DNA of 64,000 nt from Vibrio penaeicida (GCF_002933855.1 NZ_BFAQ01000019.1:38763-102762); one strand, 5' to 3'. Counted from the stretch's first letter, positions 17,094 through 27,054 are shown. Notes: generated by a model from the letters alone, not told the origin. Numbers and translations are program-made.

Positions 17094-19075
17094 ACCATGA
17101 CCTCCGTTCCCTTGTTCATTTCAGACTGCACAAAGATCGTGCCGCCGAAATCTTGAATTATGTTATGTGTTATCGACATCCCGAGCCCTAAGCCGCTGCC
17201 CACCTCTTTTGTGGTGAAGAAAGGTTCAAAGATTTGGTCGATTTGTTCTTGAGTCATACCACACCCATTATCGGTGATGCACAGGTTGATCCAGTCGGTC
17301 GATTGATGGGCTGAAATGGAAATAGAGGGATGAAATTCATCGTCTCCTAGTCTCTGCTGAATGGCATCTAAGCTATTGCTGATGGCGTTGACCAAAACCT
17401 GCTCTAGCCGTATTTCGTTGGCACGAACGCATAAATCGGCTGGAATATCGATGGTGACCCAATCCTCTGGCAAGCTTTCTGTGAATAAATCTATGGCGTT
17501 GACCACCGCTTTGGATACGTAGGTTCTTTGGGTTACGTCGTCTGTTTTGCGAGCAAAGGATTTAAGGTGTTGACAGAGTTTTGTCGCTCTGTCGGTGATG
17601 CGATCTATTCGGTCCAATTTTTCTTGCGCTTGCTCTGGTTGCTGTTTACTTAAGTACTGAGAGGCGAGATAGCTGTTCGAACGAATGGCGGCTAATGGTT
17701 GGCTAAATTCATGCACGATGCCTGAGGTTAGTTGCCCGAGCACGGCCAGTTTGGCGGCTTGAACCAATTCTTCTTGGGTTTCTTTTAAATTGTTTTCTGC
17801 TTGCTGGCGCTGCTCTATTTCATCTAAAAGCTGGTGGTTTTTTTCTTCTAGAGCACTGGTACGTTGCCTCAATTGCCTTGCGGTTTGGTTAAATACATTG
17901 GTGGCGTGCGCCAACGAGGCCACTTCATCTTGCCCCGCTATTTTTAACGGTGTTTGCAACTCGCCTTGCGCCAAATGTCGCATGCTTCGAAGTACGGTGG
18001 CTAATCGGCTGAGGAGCTGGTTTTTAAGGTACAAAGCAACAAATATCGTCAGTATGGCAATAGTGCCAATGGTGACGTTGAGTTGAGTTCGGCTGGTGTT
18101 CACTATCTCGGTAATACTGCTTGCGGTATTGGTTGCCTGTGCTTCGGCTTCGCGCACGGCTTCTGAAATGAACTGGCGAATGCTTTGAATGAGTGCTCTG
18201 TTTTGAGCAAGCAATTCTTGGTTCCCTTCATCGAGAGATAATACTCTGAGTGCTCGCTGAATAGGGGTATTACTCCCAGTAACATGGTCGTTGAGCTGCG
18301 ACGCAATTTGACGAATGGTAACCGTACTAGGAAGTGGCTTGAGTGCGCTGATTTGCTGATAAATGGTGACCATGGTTTCATCGATCATGCTTTGCGCTGC
18401 CAAAATGTCGGTTTGGCTTGAAAATAGAGAGACACGCTGGAGCAGATCCAGCACCAGGTTTACATCGGCTTCTAGCTTTAAAAGCTGGCTCTGACTGTTG
18501 CTCTCAAATTGAAGAGAGGCAAATTCCGATTTAGACAACACCTGACTCTTTTCGAGCTTGTCCATTAACAGTCCGAGGTTGAACTGGCTTTCTTCCGTAA
18601 GCGGAATGACTTCATCGACAAAATCGATTTGTGTCCAATAGAGCTGTTGCCTAAGTTGTTGCTGGCGTTCTTGAATCAGCAGTTTCTGCTCGGTATTGGC
18701 ATAGATTTTACGAATGTTTTCCTTGAGTTCCGAAGCGAGCCGTTGCATTTCTTGATGATGTTTGGGAGACAGCTTTTGTGGATCTAAACTGCTCAGCTTG
18801 GGAAGCGTATTTTGTAAAATTTGATTGGCCTCCTGAAGCGCACTGGCGGACTTGGCTAATGCCAAGTGAGTAGCGTCTGTCGTTATCTGACCGCCCAACT
18901 CTGCAAACTTGGCAGCGGCGACCATAACCGGAAGCTGTTTTTGCCCCCAAGTTTCTGAAGAGGAGGCGAGGTGTTGGAGTGTGACGACGTTAGATACCAC
19001 CATGCCGATGGCAAGACAGCCTAGCGCCATAAAAAGTGCAAAGATTCTAAGCGCGATACTGTGGCGTTTTTTCAT
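17075..19075 (-). CDS. pgtB: Sensor histidine kinase, PgtB-like
   Basis: This 666-residue inner-membrane kinase is close to the 668 residues I recall for Salmonella PgtB. It has an N-terminal membrane helix (about 10-30), a long helical periplasmic region (to about 335), a second membrane helix (ITIGTIAILTIFVALYL), HAMP (about 360-412), a coiled coil (about 410-445), HisKA with His455 in GIVHEFSQPLAAIRS, and HATPase_c with NAISNSLDAI, DNGCGM and GSGLGLGMS. The start overlaps the stop of the PgtC-like gene (ATGA) and the end overlaps the PgtA-like gene. It probably reads ligand occupancy through the PgtC-like periplasmic protein. Confidence 0.87.
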   Translation of the reverse strand: MKKRHSIALRIFALFMALGCLAIGMVVSNVVTLQHLASSSETWGQKQLPVMVAAAKFAELGGQITTDATHLALAKSASALQEANQILQNTLPKLSSLDPQKLSPKHHQEMQRLASELKENIRKIYANTEQKLLIQERQQQLRQQLYWTQIDFVDEVIPLTEESQFNLGLLMDKLEKSQVLSKSEFASLQFESNSQSQLLKLEADVNLVLDLLQRVSLFSSQTDILAAQSMIDETMVTIYQQISALKPLPSTVTIRQIASQLNDHVTGSNTPIQRALRVLSLDEGNQELLAQNRALIQSIRQFISEAVREAEAQATNTASSITEIVNTSRTQLNVTIGTIAILTIFVALYLKNQLLSRLATVLRSMRHLAQGELQTPLKIAGQDEVASLAHATNVFNQTARQLRQRTSALEEKNHQLLDEIEQRQQAENNLKETQEELVQAAKLAVLGQLTSGIVHEFSQPLAAIRSNSYLASQYLSKQQPEQAQEKLDRIDRITDRATKLCQHLKSFARKTDDVTQRTYVSKAVVNAIDLFTESLPEDWVTIDIPADLCVRANEIRLEQVLVNAISNSLDAIQQRLGDDEFHPSISISAHQSTDWINLCITDNGCGMTQEQIDQIFEPFFTTKEVGSGLGLGMSITHNIIQDFGGTIFVQSEMNKGTEVMVCLKPM

Positions 19076-20304
19076 GGGGAAACCTCACGAGAAAGCTGCT
19101 CTAGCTCGGATATGGCGGACTCTAGATCAGTATTCATTTGCGATTGCCATAGCCCCGTTATTCGCTGATAAAAATCTTCATAGCGGTGCACGCTACTGAG
19201 TTTTTGGTTGAGAGTAGGGTCGGAAGCAACGCCTTCTTCGACAGGAATTTGGCTAATTGACGCCCATATGTCGTCTAATTTTTGTTTTTGGGGCGATGAG
19301 AGGGGGTGCTGGTGGATGTGATGCCATGCGACCCAAAACCGATGTAAAGCATCTAGCCGGTTCGTGATCCATTGGTCGAACAAAGCGTTGACGGTGTGAT
19401 ATCGGCTGGCGGAAAGCTCGCTATTGAAATCTGACGTACCACTTTTTTCTGCCATCTCAACGCCCACTTTAAAAGGAATTCGATTGATGTTGGGTTGGTT
19501 GAGCAAAGCCTGCCCCTCATCAGACAATATGAAATCAACAAAGGTATGGCGAATAGCATTCGAAGGAGACTGCTTGGTGATGCCGATTTGTGCCGGAATA
19601 AGTGGCGAATTGGGGAACGGATGAAACCCAACCGGAGCTTGATTGGCTAATGCGCTGCGGTAGAAAAAGTCGACCACAGGGGCAACGGTAAAGCGCTGCC
19701 TTAAAATTCCTTCTCGTACGCCAAAACTGCGCGCGGTAATGGTGCTTAGGTTTCCTCCGAGTTTTAACAATAGTTTCCAGCCTTCTTCCCAGCCGTATTG
19801 CTGTAATACGAGCTCGATAACCAGATGGTTGGTGCCGGAGCGAGAAGGCGCACTCATGGCTATTTGATTTTGAAAACTTTCAGAGGTGATCACTTCCCAG
19901 CTGGTGGGTGTGGGTAGATTGATCTGTTCAAGTCTCTCGGTATTCCAAAAGAAACCAAACTGCGACCATGCAAAGGTATGACTCTGCTGGATGAAGCCTG
20001 CAATGGCAAGCTGAGCCATGGCATCGGATGAGCTGAGCCAAATGAGGTCGGCATTTGGGTTTCGGCGCTGTTCTAAGTGCGCCATTAAAGCGGGTGTTTT
20101 TTTATTGATGAAGCGAAGGTGAGTATTGGGGTATTTATCCTGAAACGCCTCTCGAATAGGAGAGTAAAAGCTTTCTGGAAATGAAGTGAGCACTACAATG
20201 TCGTTTGATTGGATATTACTGGCAACGGCCATATTCTGGGGCGTTACCAGTGTGGAAAATACCCACCCCAAACTTACACACAATGTGTAGATAATCCGTT
20301 TCAT
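19072..20304 (-). CDS. pgtC: Periplasmic sensor-binding protein, PgtC-like
   Basis: This 410-residue protein has an N-terminal signal peptide (MKRIIYTLCVSLGWVFSTLVTP) and a solute-binding-protein fold. PgtC of Salmonella is about 397 residues and works with PgtB in signalling. It shares the ordered blocks MSAPSRSGT, EEGW, RSFGV and VDFF with the transport binding protein at 14206-15546, so the two are products of duplication, one for transport and one for sensing. It is the first gene of a tight three-gene operon: its stop codon overlaps the kinase start. The region upstream, to the dsbD terminator, is short and AT-rich. Confidence 0.83.
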   Translation of the reverse strand: MKRIIYTLCVSLGWVFSTLVTPQNMAVASNIQSNDIVVLTSFPESFYSPIREAFQDKYPNTHLRFINKKTPALMAHLEQRRNPNADLIWLSSSDAMAQLAIAGFIQQSHTFAWSQFGFFWNTERLEQINLPTPTSWEVITSESFQNQIAMSAPSRSGTNHLVIELVLQQYGWEEGWKLLLKLGGNLSTITARSFGVREGILRQRFTVAPVVDFFYRSALANQAPVGFHPFPNSPLIPAQIGITKQSPSNAIRHTFVDFILSDEGQALLNQPNINRIPFKVGVEMAEKSGTSDFNSELSASRYHTVNALFDQWITNRLDALHRFWVAWHHIHQHPLSSPQKQKLDDIWASISQIPVEEGVASDPTLNQKLSSVHRYEDFYQRITGLWQSQMNTDLESAISELEQLSREVSP

Positions 20305-20372
20305 GATAAAAAAACTCAGTTACGTCACTGAGATTATTATGTTGAAAATTTGAGCTTTTAACAGAAATGAAA

Positions 20373-20407
20373 CAAAAAAATGTGAGCCCGAAAAATCGGG
20401 CTCACAT
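20373..20407 (-). terminator. Intrinsic terminator of dsbD
   Basis: GTGAGCCCGA-AAAA-TCGGGCTCAC is a 10-bp stem followed on the minus strand by ATTTTTTTG. It separates dsbD from the pgt-like operon. Confidence 0.92.
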
Positions 20408-20432
20408 TGAGATGTTTGCTTTGCTGGAGCGG

Positions 20433-22274
20433 TTACAGTACGTTTAAGTGTGCAAGAAATGGTTCGGCTGGCATAAAGCCAGTGAGGCGCGCATTCGGCA
20501 AATATTCCCCATTTGCGTCCCAAAACTCAATGGTGGGCAAGCCCAATACTTCGAGTTTCTGCAGCAATTCAATGTCTTCTGGCATGCTTCTCGTGACATC
20601 GGCTTGAAGCAATACATAGCCCTGCAGTTTTGCTTCCACTTCAGGGGCGTGGAAGGTGTATTTTTCAAATTCTTTACACGCGACGCACCAATCGGCGTAG
20701 AAATCGAGCATGACGGGTTTCCCTGCCTGCTTGGCGGCTTCCAGTTCAGCTTCTAGCGCTGCAAGGTTTTTGACTCGTTTGAACGCCACCGTAGGCTCGG
20801 CTTGGGCAACCGCAGATGGGCTCCACCACTGAGAGAGAATAGGCTGTGCAGATGCGACAATTCCGAGCATGGCAATAATGCCGACTAAGCTTTGCTTCCA
20901 ACCACCAAAGGGCAAACTGTTCTTCGCATGGTAAAGCCAGCCAAACGCGGCTAACCCGAGTAGCGACCACATAATTTGAATCCAGAGCTCTGGAAGAATT
21001 CGCTCAAGTAGGAAAATGGGTGCGGCAAGCAAAATGAATCCGAACATCACTTTCACGCGATCCATCCAACCTCCCGCTCTTGGCAGAAGCTTGTTACCAA
21101 AGACGGCAACCGCAATGAGTGGAATGCCCATACCGAGCGCTAGGGCATACAATGCAACGCCACCCGTGAGCATATCGCCGCTTTGAGCAACATACAAAAG
21201 TGCGCCAGACAGCGGAGCCGTGGTACAAGGTGAGCACACTAAACCTGAAATCGCACCCATAGCAAACACGCCAGCATTGCTGCCACCTTGTTGTTTATTG
21301 CTAAGGTTATTAAGCCAAGTTTGAACGCCGCTTGGTAATTGAAGGGTGTAAGCCCCAAACATGGAAGCGGAAAGGGCAATAAACAGCACACTTAAGCCAA
21401 TCAACACATAGTGGTGCTGCATGGCAGCTTGGAATTGAAGCCCAGCTGATGCAACGACTAGCCCAAGAATAGTGTAGGTGAGCGCCATCCCTTGAACGTA
21501 CACAAACGACAAGCCAAGCGCACGTTTCTGCGAGATTTGGCCACCGCCCAATACGATACTGGTAAGGATTGGGTACATCGGCAGAACACAAGGGGTGAAA
21601 GCTAAGCCTACACCCAAGGCAAAAAACAGTAATGGTGTCCACCAACTGTTAGCTAATTTGTCCGCAAACCCTGATTCTTGTGATTGTGAAATGGTGGATG
21701 AAGCAGGCGAGCTTTTGGATTCCGAACTTTTGGATTCCGAGTTATTTGATTTTGAGTTGCTAGGAGTTGCATTCACTGCACTTGATGAGTCATTCCCCCC
21801 TGTGGAAGTAAATGATGAAATCGGTACCGTACGAATTTCTGGCGGGTAGCAAAATCCTGCTTTTGCACAGCCTTGATAGCGGACTTCCAGCTCTGCGTTA
21901 TTTGTAGCTGACAGTAGCGGCACGGTAACGGTGAGCGGAGAAGTATAGATTCGAACATCGCCAAAAAACTCGTCTTTGTACGGTTGACCATCTCGCATTT
22001 CAATTGAACCAATTTCGGCACCATTTGCAGAGACCGAAATACGTTCTTGATAAAGGTAGTATTCATCTTTGACCTGCCATTCAAGGCGAATGCGATCATT
22101 GTCTTGGAAAAAGTTAAACGGGAAGGCTTCGTCTACAGGGACAAATTGGTTCGGTGAGGTATCGAAGCTAGGCGTGAACCCTTGAGCATTGTTCGAAAAC
22201 AAGTCAGCAGATGCTGGTGCAGTAAGCCACACACTCAATACTAGCCAATATAAAAATGATCGCAGAATTTTCAT
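20433..22274 (-). CDS. dsbD: Thiol:disulfide interchange protein DsbD
   Basis: This inner-membrane electron carrier passes reducing power from cytosolic thioredoxin to the periplasm. It has 613 residues from the ATG at 22274 ([17 protein letters not shown]), with a signal peptide. The alpha domain carries the redox pair in [12 protein letters not shown] serine-rich low-complexity linker (about 170-205, [11 protein letters not shown]) leads to the eight-helix beta domain, with membrane cysteines in [13 protein letters not shown] and [12 protein letters not shown]. The C-terminal thioredoxin-like gamma domain has [18 protein letters not shown] five codons upstream is an alternative start. The dsbD-dcuA-aspA-fxsA order resembles the E. 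coli region, without cutA. Confidence 0.95.
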   Translation of the reverse strand: MKILRSFLYWLVLSVWLTAPASADLFSNNAQGFTPSFDTSPNQFVPVDEAFPFNFFQDNDRIRLEWQVKDEYYLYQERISVSANGAEIGSIEMRDGQPYKDEFFGDVRIYTSPLTVTVPLLSATNNAELEVRYQGCAKAGFCYPPEIRTVPISSFTSTGGNDSSSAVNATPSNSKSNNSESKSSESKSSPASSTISQSQESGFADKLANSWWTPLLFFALGVGLAFTPCVLPMYPILTSIVLGGGQISQKRALGLSFVYVQGMALTYTILGLVVASAGLQFQAAMQHHYVLIGLSVLFIALSASMFGAYTLQLPSGVQTWLNNLSNKQQGGSNAGVFAMGAISGLVCSPCTTAPLSGALLYVAQSGDMLTGGVALYALALGMGIPLIAVAVFGNKLLPRAGGWMDRVKVMFGFILLAAPIFLLERILPELWIQIMWSLLGLAAFGWLYHAKNSLPFGGWKQSLVGIIAMLGIVASAQPILSQWWSPSAVAQAEPTVAFKRVKNLAALEAELEAAKQAGKPVMLDFYADWCVACKEFEKYTFHAPEVEAKLQGYVLLQADVTRSMPEDIELLQKLEVLGLPTIEFWDANGEYLPNARLTGFMPAEPFLAHLNVL

Positions 22275-22338
22275 TACATTACTTGTCAAAAAATGAATAC
22301 CTTATCAGACCTGATAGAGGCGCAATAAGTTTCATCAT

Positions 22339-22595
22339 ATACCCAAGTAACCTCAATATGCTAGGTTCAGCGAGTATTGCTTGGTTTTTAGGCAAGGCAT
22401 TGATTTGGCGATTTAGTGGTTCTAAATCAAAAATCGATAACGCAGCATAAAAGCCAAGCAATCTCGCCCTTGGGAGCCTATCTTTTGTCTACTTTCATCG
22501 TCAAAAAGCTTTGATAGGATGGGTTTAAATAGAGAGGCTAGGACTGAGGCTGACGATAGAGCTCTGAATCCTGCATATTGAGGTCACTTGGGTAT
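22339..22595 (-). repeat. MITE-like structured repeat, copy B
   Basis: This 257-bp element has 23-bp terminal inverted repeats matching at 22 positions (ATACCCAAGTRACCTCAATA at each end, reading inward). It lies between dsbD and dcuA and is the inverse-orientation relative of the element at 3033-3297. A short reading frame inside (22279-22461, minus strand) is a by-product of the repeat and not a gene. The inner arm has a perfect hairpin, GATTTAG-TGGTT-CTAAATC on the plus strand. Confidence 0.85.
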
Positions 22596-22613
22596 CATTG
22601 CGTTTAGCCGCAG

Positions 22614-22640
22614 AAAAAAAGGAGCGCAGTGCGCTCCTTT
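22614..22640 (-). terminator. Intrinsic terminator of dcuA
   Basis: AAAAAAAGGAGCGC-AGT-GCGCTCCTTT reads into a seven-base U-run on the minus strand, just after the dcuA stop. Confidence 0.9.
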
Positions 22641-22657
22641 CCAAACTTTTGCGATGA

Positions 22658-23959
22658 TTAAATCATCATGCCACCAAAGGCAAAGCCTAACGCAACAGCG
22701 GTTGTAATGGTGACTACCCCTGGGATGAAGAATGGGTGATTGAATACCCACTGCCCAATTCGAGTAGAGCCAGTGTCATCCATTTCAACTGCGGCCAGTA
22801 GTGTTGGGTAAGTTGGCAGAACAAACAAAGCACTAACTGCCGCAAAAGATGCCACAGCGGTTAATGGCGCAACGCCTATTGCTAATGCCGCTGGCATCAA
22901 AGCTGTGGTGGTCGCACCTTGCGAATAAAGCAACATTGATGCGAAGAACAAGGTAATGGCAAGCATCCATGGGTATTGCTCAAGAATGTGTGCCGACAGG
23001 TCTTTGATTTGGTCGATATGGCTTGAAACGAAGGTATCACCAAGCCAAGCAACACCAAGTACACACACACATGCGCTCATGCCGGATTTGAACGTTGCGG
23101 CGTTGGCAATGTTCGAAGCATCGATTTTAGTGATCATCACAATCGCTGTGGCAGCGGTCAGCATTAATGCCATAATGGCTTGGTTTCGACCAATTGCTGG
23201 GTTTTCAATTAAACCGACAGCGTTTGAAATCATAGTAGCGTACGCGACAACCGCAACAATGGCTGCAAAGAATATATAGACGGAGGTTTTTGCTGTTGGC
23301 AAGATTTCACGCTTTTGCGTGCCTTTCATTTTGATCAGCCCTTTCGCCAAACGATCCTGATAAATAGGATCATCTTTTAGCTCGCTGCCTAGGAAGTTAG
23401 ATACAAATGCGCCAACCATGCACGCTACGAACGTAGTTGGAATACACACCGCCAGTAACGTTAGGTAACCCACTCCGAGTGGTTCCAGAATACCAGAGAA
23501 AAACACCACTGCCGCTGAAATAGGCGAAGCGGTAATGGCGATTTGAGAAGCTACAACGGCGATGGAAAGTGGGCGTGATGGACGAACGCCTTGTTCTTTT
23601 GCTACCTCAGCGATCACAGGTAATGTGGAAAATGCAGTGTGCCCAGTTCCAGCTAACAGTGTCATTAGGTAGGTAACAACCGGGGCATAAAATGTAATGT
23701 GTTTCGGGTTCTTTCGAAGAAACTGTTCAGCCAGATCGACCAACCAGTCCATACCACCTGCCACTTGCATGGCGGCAATCGCAGTAATTACCGATGCAAT
23801 GATCAAAATGACATCGACAGGAATATTGCCAGCTGGGACACCCAGCACCATGGTTAACGCAACGACACCTGCACCACCAGCGAAGCCAATGCCGATACCT
23901 CCGATTCTTGCTCCTAAATAAATAAAGAGCAGGACTACTAACAACTCGACCATAATCAT
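22658..23959 (-). CDS. dcuA: Anaerobic C4-dicarboxylate transporter DcuA
   Basis: This 433-residue inner-membrane antiporter exchanges or imports aspartate, fumarate, malate and succinate. It follows E. coli DcuA almost end to end: ELLVVLLFIYLGARIGGIGIGFAGG, AITASPISAAVVFFSG, CVCVLGVAWLGDTFVSSH and PTYPTLLAAVEMDDTGSTRIG are all clear. About ten hydrophobic segments are present. The gene lies downstream of aspA in the same direction. Together they supply aspartate uptake, deamination to fumarate, and succinate exchange with the frdABCD reductase in this window. Confidence 0.95.
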   Translation of the reverse strand: MIMVELLVVLLFIYLGARIGGIGIGFAGGAGVVALTMVLGVPAGNIPVDVILIIASVITAIAAMQVAGGMDWLVDLAEQFLRKNPKHITFYAPVVTYLMTLLAGTGHTAFSTLPVIAEVAKEQGVRPSRPLSIAVVASQIAITASPISAAVVFFSGILEPLGVGYLTLLAVCIPTTFVACMVGAFVSNFLGSELKDDPIYQDRLAKGLIKMKGTQKREILPTAKTSVYIFFAAIVAVVAYATMISNAVGLIENPAIGRNQAIMALMLTAATAIVMITKIDASNIANAATFKSGMSACVCVLGVAWLGDTFVSSHIDQIKDLSAHILEQYPWMLAITLFFASMLLYSQGATTTALMPAALAIGVAPLTAVASFAAVSALFVLPTYPTLLAAVEMDDTGSTRIGQWVFNHPFFIPGVVTITTAVALGFAFGGMMI

Positions 23960-24166
23960 ACGTCGTACCTTATCTTAAATTCCAAGTGGAAAATCCCTCT
24001 TTTGTTAGAAAAAGAAGGATAAAAATCAGCATAAAAATTTATAGAGTGCTGAAAACGGCGCAGACTATAGCAGATGGCTAGGTATAATAGGACTGATATA
24101 AAACAAACTTGTGCTAATTGGCGCTATTGTCAGCAAACATTGTCAGCAAAACTCATTAGGCAGAAA

Positions 24167-24192
24167 ACAAAATGGGACCTTTGGTCCCATTC
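24167..24192 (-). terminator. Intrinsic terminator of aspA
   Basis: AATGGGACC-TTT-GGTCCCATT lies directly after the aspA stop and is followed on the minus strand by TTGTTTTC. The short U-run may allow partial read-through into dcuA. The same gap has a small direct repeat, TTGTCAGCAAA, twice near 24127-24150. Confidence 0.75.
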
Positions 24193-24194
24193 AT

Positions 24195-25649
24195 TTAGTT
24201 AAATCGTTTGGCTTTGTACTTAGGGTGCATAAGGTTCTCCACCGAGAAGATATCGTCTAATTCTTCTTCTGTAAGTAAGCCCCTTTCTAGCACCACATCT
24301 CTTACGCTTTTACCTGTTTCAGCACAGATTTTCCCTACGATATCGCCTTCATGGTGACCAATATATGGGTTGAGGTAGGTGACAATGCCTATCGAGTTGT
24401 ACACATGGCTTTCGCAGACTTCTTTATTAACAGTAATGCCATCGATGCACTTATCGCGCAGGTTAACGCACGCGTTGGTTAGGATTTCCAAAGATTCAAA
24501 CATACTTTGGGCGATAACAGGCTCCATCACGTTGAGCTGAAGCTGGCCACCCTCTGCGGCAAAAGAGACGGTGTTGTCGTTACCGAGCACTTTGAAGCAA
24601 ACTTGGTTAACCACTTCAGGTACAACTGGGTTCACCTTGGCAGGCATAATGGATGAGCCCGCTTGCAGTTCAGGCAGATTGAGCTCGTTGAGACCAGCAC
24701 GAGGTCCTGAAGACAACAGGCGTAAGTCATTACAGATCTTAGATAGCTTCACGGCGAGGCGTTTCAACGCACCGTGTATCATCACATACGCACCACAATC
24801 TGAGGTGGCTTCAATTAGATCTTCCGCTGGAACACAGTCTAACCCCGTTACTTGTGCCAAATGTTTGATCGCAGACGCTTGATAACCTTCGGCAGCGTTT
24901 AACCCTGTACCAATTGCCGTTGCGCCAATGTTGACTTCTAATAGCAACTTAGAGGTGTACTGAAGGTTGCGAATTTCCTCATTTAAGGTCACAGCCCAAG
25001 CGTGGAATTCTTGTCCAACCGTCATTGGCACCGCATCTTGCAGCTGAGTTCGACCCATTTTAAGGACATCATTGAACTCTTGGCTTTTCAGTTCAAACGC
25101 CCCTTTGAGGTATTCAATGGCGTCCACTAGTTTGCTGACACTGTTGTATACGGCGATACGAAAGCCCGTTGGGTACGCGCAGTTGGTCGACTGGCTTTTA
25201 TTGACATGATCGTTCGGGTTAATGAATTCGTATTGCCCTTTTTCTTTGCCCATCAGTTCCAGCGCGAGGTTAGCTATCACCTCGTTGGTGTTCATGTTAA
25301 CGGAGGTGCCAGCACCGCCTTGAAAGACGTCTGATGGAAATTGATCCATGCACTTGCCCGTTTCTAGTATGGCATCACAGGCTTGAATAATAGGGTTGGC
25401 GACTTCAGACGGAATGACACCGAGCTCTTTGTTTGCCAATGCGGCGGCTTTTTTGGTCATCACCATACCGCGCACAAATTCAGGTACATCAGAGATGGTG
25501 GCATTGGAAATATTAAAGTTCTCGATGGCTCTTAACGTGTGAATACCATAGTAAGCATCGGCGGGAACGTGACGTTGACCGAGGAGATCTTCTTCGATGC
25601 GAGTTGCAGTGTACGATGGGGTGTGATTAAGATCTAACGTCTTAGTCAT
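24195..25649 (-). CDS. aspA: Aspartate ammonia-lyase (aspartase)
   Basis: This 484-residue cytosolic enzyme converts L-aspartate to fumarate and ammonia. It belongs to the fumarase/aspartase superfamily and shows [17 protein letters not shown], the TDCGAY-like [13 protein letters not shown] region and the catalytic signature [11 protein letters not shown]. The length is close to E. coli AspA (478). AAGGA lies eight bases before the ATG. Paired with dcuA, it feeds fumarate respiration through FrdABCD. The 280-bp region to the divergent fxsA probably contains promoters for both genes; I found no full CRP or FNR consensus there. Confidence 0.96.
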   Translation of the reverse strand: MTKTLDLNHTPSYTATRIEEDLLGQRHVPADAYYGIHTLRAIENFNISNATISDVPEFVRGMVMTKKAAALANKELGVIPSEVANPIIQACDAILETGKCMDQFPSDVFQGGAGTSVNMNTNEVIANLALELMGKEKGQYEFINPNDHVNKSQSTNCAYPTGFRIAVYNSVSKLVDAIEYLKGAFELKSQEFNDVLKMGRTQLQDAVPMTVGQEFHAWAVTLNEEIRNLQYTSKLLLEVNIGATAIGTGLNAAEGYQASAIKHLAQVTGLDCVPAEDLIEATSDCGAYVMIHGALKRLAVKLSKICNDLRLLSSGPRAGLNELNLPELQAGSSIMPAKVNPVVPEVVNQVCFKVLGNDNTVSFAAEGGQLQLNVMEPVIAQSMFESLEILTNACVNLRDKCIDGITVNKEVCESHVYNSIGIVTYLNPYIGHHEGDIVGKICAETGKSVRDVVLERGLLTEEELDDIFSVENLMHPKYKAKRFN

Positions 25650-25930
25650 AACAGGATCCTTAGGCTTTTATTGTAAGTATTGTTCTTGAATTAGCCACAT
25701 CTGTTTTTAAGAATCCATTCATCAGAGTAAACGGCTGTTAATCGGTCCTGATGTAGCGACTATATTATCGAATTGGTGGCATAAAAATAGTAGCCGGATC
25801 ACCTTTTGAGTCATTGAGTTGTCAACATTTCTTACAGAAGTTAACGGGGATCACAACATAAGTTTGATGTAGACAATTGTTGTTTGATTGGCAAAGCAAT
25901 ACACTGGCTGTAATTGCAACAGGAGGACTT

Positions 25931-26449
25931 GTGTTTCCGATACTTTTACTGCTTTTTATTGCCGTCCCAATCATAGAGATTGCCTTGTTTATTCAAGTGG
26001 GAGGCTTTTTAGGTTTATGGACGACCATCGGCTTAGTTTTGCTGACGGCGTTTGTCGGCGCGACATTGGTTCGTAGCCAAGGGCTTCAAACACTGATGTC
26101 TGTTCAAAATCGCCTTCAGCAAGGTGAATTACCTGCTCAGCAGATTGTTGAAGGTGTCATGCTCGCTGTGGCAGGTGTGCTTCTTCTTACTCCAGGGTTT
26201 ATGACGGATGCGCTAGGCATGCTTGTGTTGTTGCCAGCACCGCGAGCAATCATTGCCAAACAGTTGATGAGCAAAGTAAAGGTTCAGAACTTCGGAAACG
26301 GTGGCGGTGGTTTCCATGCTCAAGGAGGCTTCCATCATCAAAACCCATTTGAACAAGATCCATTCCAACGAGATGACTCTTCTAAAGGAAATACCTTTGA
26401 AGGGGAATACAAGAACAAGGAAGACGACGATCGAAATCGCTTAAATTAA
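25931..26449 (+). CDS. fxsA: FxsA family membrane protein
   Basis: The product has 172 residues from a GTG at 25931, which is directly preceded by AGGAGG at 25921-25926. A TTG at 25877 would add 18 residues that FxsA proteins lack, so I reject it. Three hydrophobic segments are followed by the family block LLLTPGFMTDALGMLVLLPAPRAII and a hydrophilic C-terminus ending in GNTFEGEYKNKEDDDRNRLN, like the E. coli GNTFDGEYQRKDDERDRL tail. FxsA is an inner-membrane protein whose overproduction relieves phage T7 exclusion by the F plasmid; its normal job is unknown. A glycine- and histidine-rich stretch (GGGGFHAQGGFHHQ) precedes the tail. Confidence 0.9.
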   Translation: MFPILLLLFIAVPIIEIALFIQVGGFLGLWTTIGLVLLTAFVGATLVRSQGLQTLMSVQNRLQQGELPAQQIVEGVMLAVAGVLLLTPGFMTDALGMLVLLPAPRAIIAKQLMSKVKVQNFGNGGGGFHAQGGFHHQNPFEQDPFQRDDSSKGNTFEGEYKNKEDDDRNRLN

Positions 26450-26516
26450 AGCCGCATATTGAGTTTAGTGTTGTCGGTCTACAATGATCGATTGAACATC
26501 TAGATATTCAAACAAG

Positions 26517-26551
26517 AAAGATGAAGGTAGCTGATTGCCTTCATCTTTTTT
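26517..26551. terminator. Bidirectional intrinsic terminator between fxsA and trmL
   Basis: AAAGATGAAGG-10 bases-CCTTCATCTTTTTT lies between the convergent fxsA and trmL genes. It is AT-richer than its neighbours but has a clear T-run on the plus strand. Confidence 0.8.
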
Positions 26552-26577
26552 ATGTCAGTTGCCAAAGCTCGTACTGG

Positions 26578-27054
26578 CTACAATGCGCCTTCAAATCCAA
26601 GCTGTCGCCACGCTTCAAATGCAATGATGGCGACGGCGTTAGACAAGTTTAAACTGCGACTGTCTGGCATCATAGGAATTCGGATGCGTTGTTCCATTGG
26701 AAGGCTATCAATGAAGTCTGCTGGGAGCCCACGTGACTCGGGGCCAAAAATCAGTACATCGCCATCTTTGAATTTCGCGTCTACGTGGTGCCCTGTGGTT
26801 TTTGTGGTACACGCAAACAAGCGGTAATCTTCACCGCGCTCTTCCATGTATTCGATGAATGCTTCCATGTTTTCATGGCGCTTTACACGGGCAAGATCGT
26901 GGTAATCCAAACCAGCACGTCTTACTTTCTTCTCTTCAAAATCAAAACCTAATGGTTCGATCAAATGGAGGTTTGAACCACAGTTGGCGGACAAGCGAAT
27001 GATGTTGCCTGTATTAGGGGCAATTTCAGGCTCAAATAAAACGATATCCAGCAT
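26578..27054 (-). CDS. trmL: tRNA (cytidine/uridine-34-2'-O)-methyltransferase TrmL
   Basis: This 158-residue SPOUT-class enzyme methylates the wobble ribose of tRNA-Leu isoacceptors. The trefoil-knot motifs are visible: [19 protein letters not shown] near the N-terminus, [11 protein letters not shown] in the middle, and [26 protein letters not shown] at the C-terminus. The length matches E. coli TrmL (157). It is a stand-alone gene, convergent with fxsA. Confidence 0.95.
   Translation of the reverse strand: MLDIVLFEPEIAPNTGNIIRLSANCGSNLHLIEPLGFDFEEKKVRRAGLDYHDLARVKRHENMEAFIEYMEERGEDYRLFACTTKTTGHHVDAKFKDGDVLIFGPESRGLPADFIDSLPMEQRIRIPMMPDSRSLNLSNAVAIIAFEAWRQLGFEGAL

Noticed and set aside
22279..22461. 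A 60-codon open frame on the minus strand near dcuA
   Set aside because: It lies mostly inside the inverted-repeat element and has no ribosome site; similar frames arise wherever this repeat occurs.
25800..25870. FNR or CRP site between aspA and fxsA
   Set aside because: TTGA-GTTG-TCAA has the wrong spacing for FNR, and GGGATCACA is only half of a CRP site.
25877..25930. N-terminal extension of FxsA from a TTG
   Set aside because: AGGAGG sits directly before the GTG at 25931 and the extension is not found in the family.
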